Positions 24,079-35,379 of a stretch of DNA of 64,000 nucleotides are shown in pieces. Within the stretch, counting starts at the first letter, position 1. Each line of letters starts with the position of its first letter. The DNA comes from Microstegium vimineum (taxonomy: Eukaryota > Streptophyta > Magnoliopsida > Poales > Poaceae): the NCBI GenBank assembly GCA_022036555.1, contig CM039141.1, forward strand, positions 2,763,773-2,827,772, in the 5' to 3' direction. The position numbers and the translations under genes are program-made. The notes under the pieces were generated by a model. That model was not told where the DNA came from and ran no database searches. It saw only the letters and a program-made list of their open reading frames with translations.

Positions 24079-25062
24079 TCATTATAATTCTTTGTAATTT
24101 GAAAAAATGTCATGCTATATGTATTTGGAGGCTTTAAGCCCAGCAGCAGCGTATTGGGAATACAAGTATTTTCGTATAGATGATATTGCCCTCAGCTATT
24201 TTCCTCACTCTACCGAGTGACATGTGGGCCCCACTCGTCATCCCCTTCCTCTCCATCTCTTACCAATGGCGGTTCTTCTTCCTGTCGGCGCCGCCACGCC
24301 TCCTCGGCCTTACCTCCGCGCTCACGAACAATCATGAACAAAATGCTCCCTAGCAGCTGAGGCACCTGCGTGCGTCTGCTGGCACGCTCGTGCACCTTGC
24401 ACGACCGCACAAATTATGCACGCGTGCACGGAGCCCAGCACCCACAGCAGCGCCACGACGAGCAGCATGGTCGGCGAGGGAGAGCAGCAGCAACGGGCGT
24501 CCGAGCTCGCGAGCTGGAGCGGTAGCGACTGCGAGCGGCTGCGGGTCAGCTGCCGGCATCGGCGATAGGGCCTGGCCGGAGCTTCCGCACGGCCATGGCG
24601 GGAGACTGAGCTCGTGAGCGCAAGCGCGAGCGGAGCGGCGACGCTGGCGGCGAGGCGCAAGCAGCCGCAGGCCATGGCTGCCGGCGTCACGAGAGGCCTT
24701 GGCGGAGCTCCGGCGCGGCCATGGCGCGAGGCCGGGCTCGCGAGCGCGAGCGGCAGCAGCGTGCTCGCCATGGCAGCCATCGAAAAAGGTCGATTCGCCA
24801 TGGCATTAGCTGGAGCAGGACCATGGCTGTCATGGTCATGGGTGCGTGACCTGTTACCATTGGAGAGGAGGGGACCCAAGGAGCTGGCTAGAGATTGAAG
24901 AAGGATTTGACATGTAGGGTCCACACATTAGTGAATGGGAGTACACTAGGTAGGGGGCATTTTCGTCTATACAAATATATCATGCACACTAGGTGGGCCT
25001 GAAGTCTTTGCTAGTGTAAAAAATGGCATGACTCCAGTTCAATTCAAATTATAATGGAACGT
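24079..25062. mobile_element. Possible Pack-MULE-like element with GC-rich captured interior
   Basis: About 110 bp at the left (CATTATAATT..., CATGCTA..., TTTCGTATAGATGATATTGCCC) resemble, in inverted form, the right 24950-25062 (GGGGGCATTTTCGTCTATAC...CATGACTCC...ATTATAATGG). Between them lies about 700 bp of GC-rich DNA with repeated CATGGC and GCGAGCGCGAGCG, unlike the AT-rich flanks. Long imperfect terminal inverted repeats around gene-like GC-rich DNA fit a Mutator-like element that captured host sequence. I found no clear 9-bp target duplication and no transposase, and cannot name the captured gene. Confidence 0.35.
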
Positions 25063-25234
25063 TTCTAAATAGGCGAATTGTAATGGTAGTTTTCAAAACT
25101 TAAAGAATGGTAATGGCACCAATCCAAAAAAACCTTCTATTTTATATGTGCTGCCTAGGTGGCGGTAATGGACCAGCTCAATCACAACCCAAACTATCTG
25201 TGGAGCTGGCCCTTTTGACTGCTCGCCTATCTAT

Positions 25235-25639
25235 GGCCTTATTTGGATCACTCTAGCTCGGCTAGAGATAGAAGTTAAAGTTAGTTTGTAAACTAGCTCA
25301 AACTAGCTCTAGCTAAGGAAGTGTTTGGATCCAAGACTAGTTTGTGCTAGTTTGATAATAAATTATTTTTATAAATCACCCAAATATATTCATGTGGGAT
25401 CTTATTTTAAAATATTTATTGTAACGAATTCAATGGTGTAATCAGAATTTTATTTAGATGTTTGGTTTGTTAGCTATAATATTTTTTATAGTTACATATG
25501 AGGTGGGTCCCACGTTCCACCACAACTAGCCCAAATAATCACCTCTTTATGAGCTAGTTTTTTAGGGTGGGCTAGTTGCAACTAGCCCAATCTAGCCCTC
25601 TTGTTTGGATAGTTTTGGGCTAGTTATCCAAACATGACC
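25235..25639 (+). mobile_element. MITE, copy A of an inverted related pair
   Basis: Ends are GGCCTTATTTGGAT and ATCCAAACATGACC (inverted). The interior has repeated CTAGCTC/GAGCTAG motifs. It is the reverse complement relative of 25843-26284 over nearly its whole length. The superfamily is not certain from the ends; this terminal form is common among grass MITEs. Confidence 0.75.
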
Positions 25640-25842
25640 TATATATTAAAAAAATAGGAAAAGTTCACTTTTTCTCTCATTTTTTTAGGAAATTTGATTT
25701 TTCTCCATGAACTTCAAAACCATACAAAACATCTGCCTCAACTTTTAAAACCATGCGTTTTAGATTTAGATCTATGTTTTTTAATTAAATAGAATAATTT
25801 ATAGTAAAAATTTCAAACTCACTACATATAACTTAGTTATAA

Positions 25843-26284
25843 GCCGTGTTTGGATCCTAGGGCTAGAGCTAGTTTGGGCTACTTTGCATTCAACTAGCCT
25901 AAAATTATCCTAACATGAGGGTTAGATTGGGCTAGTTGCAACTAACCCACCCAAAAAACTAGCTCCCCAAAGAGGTGATTATTTGGACTAGTTTGTGCTA
26001 ATTGTGGTGGAACGTGGAACCCACCTCATATACAACTACAAAAAATGTTATGACTAACAAACCAAACGTCCAAATAAAATTCTGATTACACCATTGAATT
26101 CGTTACAATAAATATACTTTAAAATAAGATCTCACATGAATATATTTGAATAATTTGTAAAAATAATTTATTATCAAACTAGCCTTAGATCCAAACACCT
26201 CTTTGGCTAGAGCTAGTTTGAGCTAGTTTACAAACTAACTCTAACCTCTAGCTCTAGCCGAGGTAGAGTGATCCAAACAGGGCC
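25843..26284 (-). mobile_element. MITE, copy B, inverted relative to copy A
   Basis: It begins GCCGTGTTTGGATC and ends GATCCAAACAGGGCC. Copy A and copy B face each other across about 200 bp, so a transcript through both could fold into a hairpin of roughly 400 bp. The spacer and right flank also share inverted pieces (AAAAGTTCACTTTTT near 25660 and AAAAGTGAACTTTTTT near 26505), so older repeats may surround the MITEs. Confidence 0.75.
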
Positions 26285-26960
26285 ATAGATTTATTTAGAG
26301 TTTGTGCTTGTTAAATCTAAATAAGTCTATAACTAAGTTATGCATGATCCAACGAGTATATTTTTTTTTTACTACAGTTTAAACATACAAAATTTTGTTA
26401 CAATTAAACCATAGAAACTAGTACATGATTCTCTCCCAAAAAAAAACTTAGTTCAGACAAAAACTAGTACATTATTCACTACAATTTCACTACAAACTCG
26501 AGGGGGAAAAGTGAACTTTTTTAAGACAAAAACTAGTACATGATTCTCTCCCAAAAAAAAAACTAGTACAATAAAGCAACACACGCATATCACTTCGTTG
26601 TCACACTGGAGCATTATACAAAATGTCTAGGTGAGATTCATGGTTGATGCTGTTACATTCATCACGAAAATACTTTCACAACATGTAATTCTTTTTATAC
26701 AAAGTACCATAGTAATAGTGTCACCCAGTAGATAGTGCAAATGTGCATTAATGTTTGGATCAGAAGGTTAGGCAACAATGATTCACATATTAAAATATGA
26801 ATGATAATATGATGTCGGTTGGTTGGATAATAAAACAAACACAAGAATTAGATGGGAAGCAAAATGCAATACTGTACAGGAAAAGTTATATTTTTTTTAA
26901 GAGAGAGAATTACAAAGCAATCACATCTATGTCATGAGGGAAAATCGCAGGCTATCCACG
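26285..26960. other. AT-rich intergenic DNA downstream of the deformylase gene
   Basis: It contains a local repeat of ACTAGTACATGATTCTCTCCC (about 26421 and 26534) and homopolymer runs. It probably includes the 3' UTR of the neighbouring minus-strand gene near 26880-26960. No exon seen. Confidence 0.6.
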
Positions 26961-28111
26961 TTATCTTGCACCTAGTTGAGGACATCCAGTGGGAAGGGGC
27001 AAATCCATGTTATCAACAATCCTGAATGTCCTTGGGACCATCTTGTCAACATACAATGTGCCTTCAAGATGATCACATTCGTGCTGGAGGATGCGCGCTT
27101 GCCATCCTGAAGCCTGTACCTTGATGACGCTCCCATTTCGGTCCAGACCTGAAACCTCAACGTCTAGATGCCGCTCCACGATCGCCCTATATCCATCCAC
27201 ACTGGCATCCCGGGGAGATAAGCATGAGATCATACACAATACAATTTAGCACAATGCAATGCAGCTTTTGTATTCACAGAATAGGAAGTCTGTATTGACA
27301 GAATAGAAGTAATTTCATATATAAACTACCAGAGACAACTGTTAATACTGGACAAAGGAGCATTCTACTATGTACCTGAGACACCCTTCGAAGAACAGCG
27401 CAGTTCTTTTACTTGTGTTCTTAATCTTGGGATTGATAATAACCTATGTTCAAGGAAAAGCACAGGGCATGAGAAAGTTCCAAATATTCAATGGGCGGCC
27501 AATGCAACACATTGTGGCAAAATGTACCGACAAGAAGATCAAAGGGACGGCGATCTTGTGCTTCGATGTCCTTCTTGGGTACATAGCTGATGTACTCTTG
27601 CGTATCCTCGAGAACAATAATCTGTATTTCCATGATTAATTCTCAGAAACATCAGCATGTTTACAACAGGACAGTAGTTTCGGCGACTAATTGGGTGCCC
27701 TTGATGATTGAACGCCAGCAATAAAACTCCCAAGGCGAAGCGAAGATTCAGCCAACAGCCATACCCTGAGCGGGACGCCGATCTGCGGGGCGGCGAGGCC
27801 GACGCCAGGGCCTTGCGCATGACGTCGACCATCCGGTCGATGATGCCCTGGACCTTCTCGGACCGCACGTCCCCCGGCGCCACCTCCTGCGCGGGTTCGT
27901 GCAGGACGGGGTCGCCGGCCTTCACGGTCCCCGGCTTCACCGCCGTCGTGGACGCGCCGCCGCCCTTGCCGCCCAGCAACCCGGATAGCCAGCCCCCGCC
28001 GGCGTTTGCCCTCACGCTTCTCCACCGCCTGCCGCCGACGGCACTAGTGGCGGCTGCGTAACCAGTGAGCGGCGCGGCGGCGGCGACGAGTGGACGGAGG
28101 AGCGCAACCAT
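26961..28111 (-). pseudogene. PDF1A: Peptide deformylase 1A (organellar), single 1-bp frameshift in exon 1
   Basis: Peptide deformylase removes the formyl group from N-terminal Met of plastid and mitochondrial proteins, using a bound metal. Exons (minus strand): 28111-27765, 27621-27532, 27443-27376, 27201-26961, all with GT-AG borders. All three family motifs are present: GVGLAAPQIG (exon 1), EGCLS across the exon 3/4 junction, and HECDHLEG with the two metal His. The N-terminus (MVALLRPLVAAAAP...) is Ala/Arg-rich, a likely organelle transit peptide, then KAGDPVLHEPAQEV. However, after VMRKA the motif GVGLAAPQIG lies in a different frame: one base is missing in GGCCCTGG near 27810. The exons sum to 746 bp; one more base gives 747 bp (248 aa), a normal length. 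So this is either a fresh pseudogene, a sequencing error, or an allele. A hAT element lies about 170 bp upstream. Confidence 0.85.
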
Positions 28112-28284
28112 CTTCTTGCTGTAGCTACCAATTGCGGCTGGCTGGATGCAGTGGGTCACTGGGTGACTGTGATAGCAAGTGGGCTGGGCTTTAGAATACA
28201 CTGGGGTGGAGGCCCAACTATATTATTCCGCACATTGCGCATGACCCAACTACTCCTATTGTTGCCCGTGACCATGAGCACGCC

Positions 28285-29299
28285 TAAAGATGGCAACGGG
28301 ACCTGATCCCCGATTTCCCGCGGGGAATTCCCCTATTAGGGGACGGGGATGGGGAGACTTTTGTCCCCATGGGGATGAAAACGGGGACAATTCATCCCCG
28401 TCGGGCTTCACGGGGGCGGGGATGGTTCTGTATTCCCTGTCCCCGTTTCCCCGTTCCCCGGAAGGCCCGCTGGCAAGTCCTCCAATACCAGCCCATCAAG
28501 CATCCGGCCTTTGTACGTAGAAAAGCAGATAACCCTAGCACACCCTGCCATATCTGCTCTCCACCCCATCCCCATTCCCTTCTTGCTCCCGTCGCCGCCT
28601 GATTGAAAGCCCAAGCAGCGTCATTGCCGTTGGATGTCCTCCCGGCCGCTGGTCGCACACCACATGCCCGCAGTCTGCAGATATCTAGCCTGCTGCTTGA
28701 GTCCTACCCCATCTGCACCCAGCCATGCGCAAGTGCCCGAGCCTACACGCCGTGCTGCGGTGTCAAGATCCGGCCAGAAACAAGCAAGCAATAGGGGCGA
28801 GATGTCGTATGTGGATGTGCGGCTAAAATCCAATCGAGCCTGCTCCTGCTGTTTGATGATTTGAGCCTGCTCCTGCTGTCTACATCAGAGCACTACTAGT
28901 TCCATCTACAAGTTCAATGTGTATGTAAAGTGTGCTTGTGCATTTGAGCCTGTTCTTGCTCCTGTCCTCAGAGCAGTGTGCTACAAGATTGTATATGAGC
29001 ATAAGGATCTATGTACAATGTATTACGTGCTTATGCAATGGTGTTTCTGTGTTGAAAAAAATTATTGAAATTTTAGGATCTTCAATTTCTTCCACTCTTC
29101 TATGGTTGTAATTTTCTATGGCTGTCATTGGAACGGGGACGGGGATCCCCGCGGGGATGAAATCTCCGTCGGGGATCGGGGATGGTAGAGGAAGGCTCCC
29201 CGTGGTGATTCACGGGGACGGGGATGAGGAAAATTTTCCCCCACGGAGACGGAAATGGTGTCCTGTTCCCCGACGGGGAATTCCCCGTTGCCATCTTGA
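28285..29299. mobile_element. Non-autonomous hAT-type transposon (1015 bp)
   Basis: The ends TAAAGATGGCAACGGG and CCCCGTTGCCATCTTGA are inverted, and 8-bp copies of AGCACGCC flank it at 28277-28284 and 29300-29307. An 8-bp target duplication is diagnostic of hAT. About 150 bp at each end hold many GGGGAC/GTCCCC and CCCCG/CGGGG subterminal repeats, likely transposase binding sites. No transposase is encoded. It sits just upstream of the deformylase gene and may alter its promoter. Confidence 0.9.
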
Positions 29300-29307
29300 A
29301 GCACGCC

Positions 29308-29956
29308 AATGGAGTGGAGCACTGGAGGCGTCGCTGAAGATGAGGAGCGCCAACAACAAGAGCTCCTCTGAAGTCAAATTCATCTATACCTCTGTCACCT
29401 ACAGGTGGAGCCGATGCTCATCAGACCCAGCTGAGTGACCAATGTACCGTGCACCACCAGGCACCTGCAAACCGTTGGCCCTCAGCTTCCTCTTCAAAGT
29501 TGAAACCTCACAGAAGAAAGGCAAGCACGGTACGCCCAGATATTTCACAAATTCTGGTCGAAGCAACAGCCTCACATGTTTCATATGCAAGATACATACA
29601 ATAGATATATATGTGTCGACATCATGCGTTGGACATTACATTCCCCACAGAGGGAGGAGAAAACCCCAACTGGAAAAACTAGTATGTTTATGCACATCAG
29701 CATACACCTCCTGTGATCTAACAGCCCCACGGGTGCTCCAAAAACCTGACAAAAAACTAGATCGAACGAAGCACACAGGGTCTGTCAAAAATCCGGAGGA
29801 AAAAAACACTTTCCACATCGCAAAGTATCGCCTTTCCAAACTTCAGCGTGGTCCAAACGACGGTAGGAAACCAAAGATCATATACTGGTGTAACACCAGT
29901 GAAAAACAATATAGTGAACGTAAGTGTGCCAGATTTTCATTCGTCAAACTGTCCCT
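29308..29956. other. Intergenic DNA downstream of the P450 gene
   Basis: No recognisable exon on either strand. It probably contains the P450 3' UTR near its right edge. Confidence 0.5.
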
Positions 29957-31173
29957 TCAGATCCTTCTTTTGGTGAGGATGACCTTAGGGTTTGACAGAT
30001 GAAGGTGGCTGCTGTCAACTTCTGTGCCCATTTCTTTAGACAAACTTGGATGAGGCTGTACCTGAGAGATTGAGTTCCAAATAACATCAGAAGCTTAAAA
30101 AGTTAAAACACAGATTATAATGAAAAGGGCAATCTGTTGCTAAGCCCAAAATCAGAAGAGAATAGCTAAAACTTTTTGAACTTCTCCTAAAGGAATCAAT
30201 TAAACCCATATGAACAAAAATCAAGAAGGCAACAAGAAGGACGTTGTCGGTGCAACTAACCTCATAACTGCGGAGCAGGCTGGCAATCAACATCGATATT
30301 GCAAGAACCACAAACTTCTGCCCAACACATACTCGACTCCCAGAACCAAATGGAAGAAATGATTCGGTCTTGGCACACTCACTGAAAATATTTATCCTAT
30401 TTGATCCTTTAGGTGCTCCGAATATTTCTGCAGTATATTAAGGACACATAGCAAGAGATTAATCGCCAAGAATCTTGCAAAATGGATAAAGGCCTAACAA
30501 ATGTGTGACTAATCCATAAGCAGACTGACAATAATGAAGTGATGGATATAGTCTTCGAAATGCTGTTAGAAACAGCCTGCTGACACAGAAAAGTGTAAAA
30601 GAAGAGGGAGTGAGAGAAGACCTCCAAGATCAACATCCTTTTTGAGGAACCGATGAGGATTGAATTGGTCAGCATCATCACCCCAAACAGAAGCATCCAT
30701 TTGCACGAGATGCAAAGGAACTACTAATATTGATCGAGCTGGCACAGTGATACCTGAGCCCAGAGTCAAATCTGCACTCAAGGAAAATGAAATCCAAAGT
30801 AAGTCAGAGGTGGAAAACATATGGTAAGCAGAACTGGCCTGCAGTACAGACCAATCAGGATCAAACTTCAAAACATCATGATCTCAACATAAAAAAACAG
30901 GATTGGCGAAGGCATTCAGAAGGTCTAGAAACATGCATACCATGTTTCAAAGAACATCGCTGCAGAAGAGGCCCGGCAGGCAAAAGGCGGGCAGATTCAC
31001 ATACAGTAGCAAGTAGGACTTGCATCCTAAGCAGATCATCAACCTCCAGTTTAGATGATTCATTACAGACTGAAACAATCTCCGCATGTAGCTGCAATAT
31101 AGAGTAGCATGAGTCGAGAGGTGTAACTCACACACGATAAAATATGGGTGGATAATTGCGGTCCATCCCTTCT

Positions 31174-31239
<66 letters not shown>

Positions 31240-34180
31240 ATCAAAGAACCTTCTAGATTGTCCACACTATTGTAAGATGAGTGAAGTTACATTTCAGAAA
31301 CCTTTCTTTGCAGTCAATGGAACACAAAGTGAGATTCTTTTTATTTAAATAATTAATATGTAAAAAAAATCCATGAGTTGTATTGATTTGAATAAGAAAA
31401 TAGCAACAACCATTCATTAATTTTAACAATACAAGTGTGCAACTTAAATAGTATGCAACAGAGAAAATAAAGAAGTCAATACATACCTGATCTTGCAATT
31501 CTGGGAACAAGACAAGCCTTGTCAAAATGTTACCAATCAAGTTCGCGGAAGCGGTAACACCATGCAACATCAAACCCATGATGTTTCCACATAACTCCTC
31601 TTCTGAATTAAGTGGCCCTTCAGCATCCCCATGGAGGCAACGACCTGCCATCATGTTGTCTAAAACACGTCTATTTGGGTCTGTCCCTTCACTTTTCAGA
31701 CAAGATCTCTGATCAAAATGGTGAAGTGAACTATTTTGGTATCTTGATTTTCTGATGACGCTCTCGGTTAATATCTTCAGCTTAGCACATAGGGTCCGAT
31801 ACCTCCTATAACTAGGCCTCCAAAATAGAGGGATTGCATAAGAAGCCCAGAAGCAACCATCCTTCGCGACCATCATAAGAAGTTCCTCATAAGCAGCAGC
31901 ATCAGACCAATCGAAGAAGGCATCACCCAAAATAGTTGCACCAATGATATTAAATGACATGTGCTGGGAGAAAGATCTAGTGTCCATAATATCCTTGGAC
32001 ATAATAGAGTTCATTCTATTCAGGACAACATCAATAATTTTGAATGAGCTTTGACCAGCACCAACTGTAAGTCTTTCATTCAAAAATATTTTCAAAGAAT
32101 CTCTTGTACTTTTGACCTAAAATTGCAGAACAAAAGGATTACAAGAAGTAAAAAGGGTAAAAGTAGCAATTGAACATGCCCTCTGCCAATAAACTAGTGA
32201 TAATGCATCAATACGAGAAGCATAATACTGTAGAGCCCACATGAATTTTGTTGCATGGAGGCGCATACCTTCTGGAATGAGGACACAAATAAGCCAAGTC
32301 TTCCACAAGCTAAATTATATGTCCTCCCAGTCAATGGTAACTTATCTTCAGCCTTTGTTAGCACCTCTTTAACTAGAGTAGGATCTATAACTGATACAAG
32401 TAACTGAGAGGGTCCTACCCACAGGCGAACAACTGGGCCATAGCTCCCATGCAGTTTTGACAGAAAGCCTGCAAAATGTAGTTCAGAGGGAAAGGATATC
32501 AGAATCGAACCATGTCTTGTATACTGTTAATAAAGGACTCGTCGTTGCCATAATAAGGCTAAATGTCAAACAATGTATTTCCATCGTTATTACAGTAAAG
32601 ATTCATAAAGTAGTAGATTGTTTGTTCGCCATAGTAAATCTGCTGGCAATACAGAATATTTGATGGAACAAGTAAGCTGAAGCTTTCAATGCCGTGGGCT
32701 CTAAAGTGCTCAAGTGGGCCATCCTATGCCCATACTCAAGAACAGCACTACTGATGCTGGATCACATGGGACCGAATATTATTCATCAACACAATAATGC
32801 AGCTACCTATGTCTACCCTGGTACGTAGTACTTAAAACACAGCACCCTCAATGTTAGGTCTACTTGCCTAGTAAGTTTTACACACAAAAAAATGCACATT
32901 CCCAGGAAAGCTAGCATATAATAAGTCCATATAACTTATAATACACAGTTGACAGAAACAAAATCCAACAGTGATGAGGAATATTTGTCAATAATAAGAA
33001 TTTGAAAAGTAACTTGTTTTTCCTCTTCTGCTTTTTTCCCCTGAATCATAAGAGGGAAATCAAAAGAAGCAGAATGAAGATACATACTACAACTAGATCG
33101 TGGCAAGAACAGAAAACCTAATAAATTGACAAAATTTGAATTGGTCACTCAGAAGTAAAACTGATCTAGACACAATGATCCTAAAGTATAAAATTGTATT
33201 AAAGATATAAATATTCTGATAAAAATTCAAACAGCAAGACAAGGTTAATTAATCCCAGATCATCAACGAACCTACAGAAATGAATCGTGATTAAGGTAAC
33301 TGTGATGACCAGTGCACTTCTTGCGTGGACAAAGCATCAAAGCTCAGCGAAGCAATTTTGCAAAGTGTTGCGCCAATTGTACAGATCACATGCCATATTA
33401 TCACTAGCTGCCAAACAAAAAAAAAATGAACATGGATCACTAGCGCATAGCCGCATAGGCCCCCACCTCAAATGGCCCAATCCTACCTAGTCAACTCTCA
33501 CCTAGATCAGGGTAAAGCAAAATTTCACATCAATCAATCAAAGCAATACGAAATCCCCAACAGATCAGGGCTAAAGTAGATAGCTAGTGCCCAACATCTC
33601 ACGTAGGAAGGAGCTACACAAATCTGGATTCGAATGTCTCCGTTCATCACATCCAGTCCCCAATCGAACAGTACCCAAGTGGCACATAGGCGCCGAATAG
33701 CTCAAACAAACTGTACGAAAAAAAAAATAACATGTGCAGAGGTCGCACCAGCGCCAAATCCCAATCCCATACCAACCACCAAGCTAACAGAAACCCAACC
33801 AACTGAACCGAATCCTGTTAGCATGACCAAGAAGTAAGGTGGAGAGAGAGGAAGGGCCACCAACCTGTGATGTCTCCGCCGTTGCGTAAGACGGCGGCCA
33901 GCCCGGGGTCGGCGAGGAGCGCGCGGGGCCCCGGGATGCGGGAGCCGAGCGCCCAGAGGCGGAGCAGCGCGGCGACGCGGAGGAGAAGGATCCAGGTGAC
34001 GGCGAGGAGGCCCGCCCACAGCAGCGCGTTGGTCCCGCGCCGCACGTAGTCCCGGAGGAAGGCGCGGCCGCCGCCGACACAGGCCGGCCAGGCGGCGGGG
34101 CCGGCGGTGATGAGCGCGCCCAGGAGGGTGAACGGCACGCCCGTGGCGTCGCAGGAGGAGGAGTAGGAGGAGGAAGCCAT
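29957..34180 (-). CDS. Cytochrome P450, 572 aa, seven exons, unusual I-helix
   Basis: Exons (minus strand): 34180-33865, 32468-32269, 32116-31487, 31091-30941, 30771-30622, 30427-30261, 30061-29957; all GT-AG, total 1719 bp, frame intact. The N-terminus has hydrophobic segments (VPFTLLGALITAGPAAW and ALLWAGLLAVTWILLL) followed by the Pro-rich hinge RIPGPR, so it is ER-anchored. The K-helix ExxR is ESAR, the PERF-like motif is FNPHRF, and the heme loop is FLPFGSGSRVCVGQ with the Cys ligand. The I-helix, normally A/G-G-x-D/E-T-T for oxygen activation, reads LHGVTASAN, lacking both the acidic residue and its threonine. The substrate is unknown. I do not assign a CYP family; it is not obviously one of the common biosynthetic families I know. 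Introns hold a (TA)n tract. Confidence 0.92.
31179..31237. repeat. (TA)n microsatellite in a P450 intron
   Basis: About 29 uninterrupted TA units, in the intron between exons 3 and 4 of the P450 gene. Likely length-polymorphic. Confidence 0.97.
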
Positions 34181-34880
34181 GGCCTCGAGGGAGGCGAGGG
34201 GGAGGGGTGGGAAGTGCAGCTGCCAAGCTGGCGGAGCTGCGAGGAAGGCAGCGAGAGGAGCTCGAGCTCTCCCGGCCCGGGAAGAAGAGAAGAAGAGGGA
34301 GGAGGACGGGGCATTCGCCTACGGCTCCTCTAAAAAAGATCTACGCTACAGTCTTCTGTTTTGGTCCTCCTATAACTTGAGGAATTCAGAAGTACTCCTA
34401 GGTCCTTGACAAAAAGGTTTTTGGCAGAAATGTTATGTGTGATGGCAATTTCTTTAAAAAAAAGGGGAAAAGGAATAACGTGAACGAAGCTTATACCATG
34501 CGTAAATTCTGAAAGAGAGTTGATTCAGGTATAGCATTCCTAACAAGTTCATAATTGAGCTATTCAAAAGGATATCCATAACTATCAAAGTTTGGAGTCT
34601 CTTTGCAACATAAAATGTCACATAAGTCAGTTTACTTTTACAGAAAAAAAAATACGAACAGCTGAACAAGTCATGCATGCCATCATGATACAAACTGACT
34701 TATGTGAAATTTTTTTGTTTAATTTTTTTGTTCTTATGAAAAAACCATTTTGGTCTACGTGGATCCTAAATTAGGAAAAATCTCTCCAGCAAAACAAGTC
34801 ATGCCATCATGAATTCGTGATACAAACTATGAACATCACTGAGAGCACGAGCAGCAGAAATCCACTTGCGCCCTTTTCCC
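34181..34880. other. P450 promoter and intergenic DNA
   Basis: The first 150 bp upstream of the P450 ATG are GC-rich, with GAG/GAAGAA (CT-rich on the coding strand) typical of a grass 5' leader. The rest is AT-rich. GTCATGCATGCCATCATGAT at 34670 is partly repeated near 34798. No exon seen. Confidence 0.5.
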
Positions 34881-34884
34881 TCTC

Positions 34885-35370
34885 GTGAAAATGGCTGGAC
34901 GCGCACCACACCTGCCGTCTTTGCGATCAGGAACCTGAGACTATCGACCACATTGTTGTGCTGTGCTCCTATGCGAAGCAAGTCTGGTGGAGACTCAGAG
35001 AGGCGCTAAACGAGCACGGCCAGCTACAGGACTGTGAGTGCATCCTGGACTGGTGGGAAGCTTGGCGCGCGCTGTGGACAGGAAGCTGCAAGTCGGGTGC
35101 CGACTCCATCTTTGCACTGGTTGTCTGGGAGCTGTGGAAGGAGAGAAATGCGAGACTCTTTCGAGGGGTAGAGTCACAGCCGTCCCAGCTGCTGATGACA
35201 GTTAGGCTCCAAGCCGATCTCTGGGTGCAACAGGCAAGAGCTCTAGGAAGTTTCTTACAGCGAATAGTTAGCTAGCGAGTCTTTTTGTGTGGGTAGGCTG
35301 AGTAATCTTGAAAATCCTTGAGAGCCTACCTATGTAATCAAACTCTCATTTTCTCTTAATACAAAAATGC
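34885..35370 (+). mobile_element. LINE (L1-type) 3' fragment, reverse transcriptase C-terminal zinc region
   Basis: The + strand reads HHTCRLCDQEPETIDHIVVL, then a Trp-rich helix (VWWRLREALNEH) and VVWELWKERNARLF, ending in a stop at 35273-35275. This is the zf-RVT C-terminus of plant L1-like reverse transcriptases (C-x2-C...H...C). The tail TAATACAAAAATGCGCA near 35358 resembles LINE 3' ends. The element is 5'-truncated and non-functional. Confidence 0.82.
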
Positions 35371-35379
35371 GCAAGTTTT

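Noticed and set aside
24322..24924. 200-codon minus-strand open frame
   Set aside because: Ala/Arg/Ser-rich with internal repeats inside a probable transposon interior; not supported as a gene.
31179..31237. (TA)n run as a functional regulatory site
   Set aside because: A simple microsatellite inside an intron; no other evidence.
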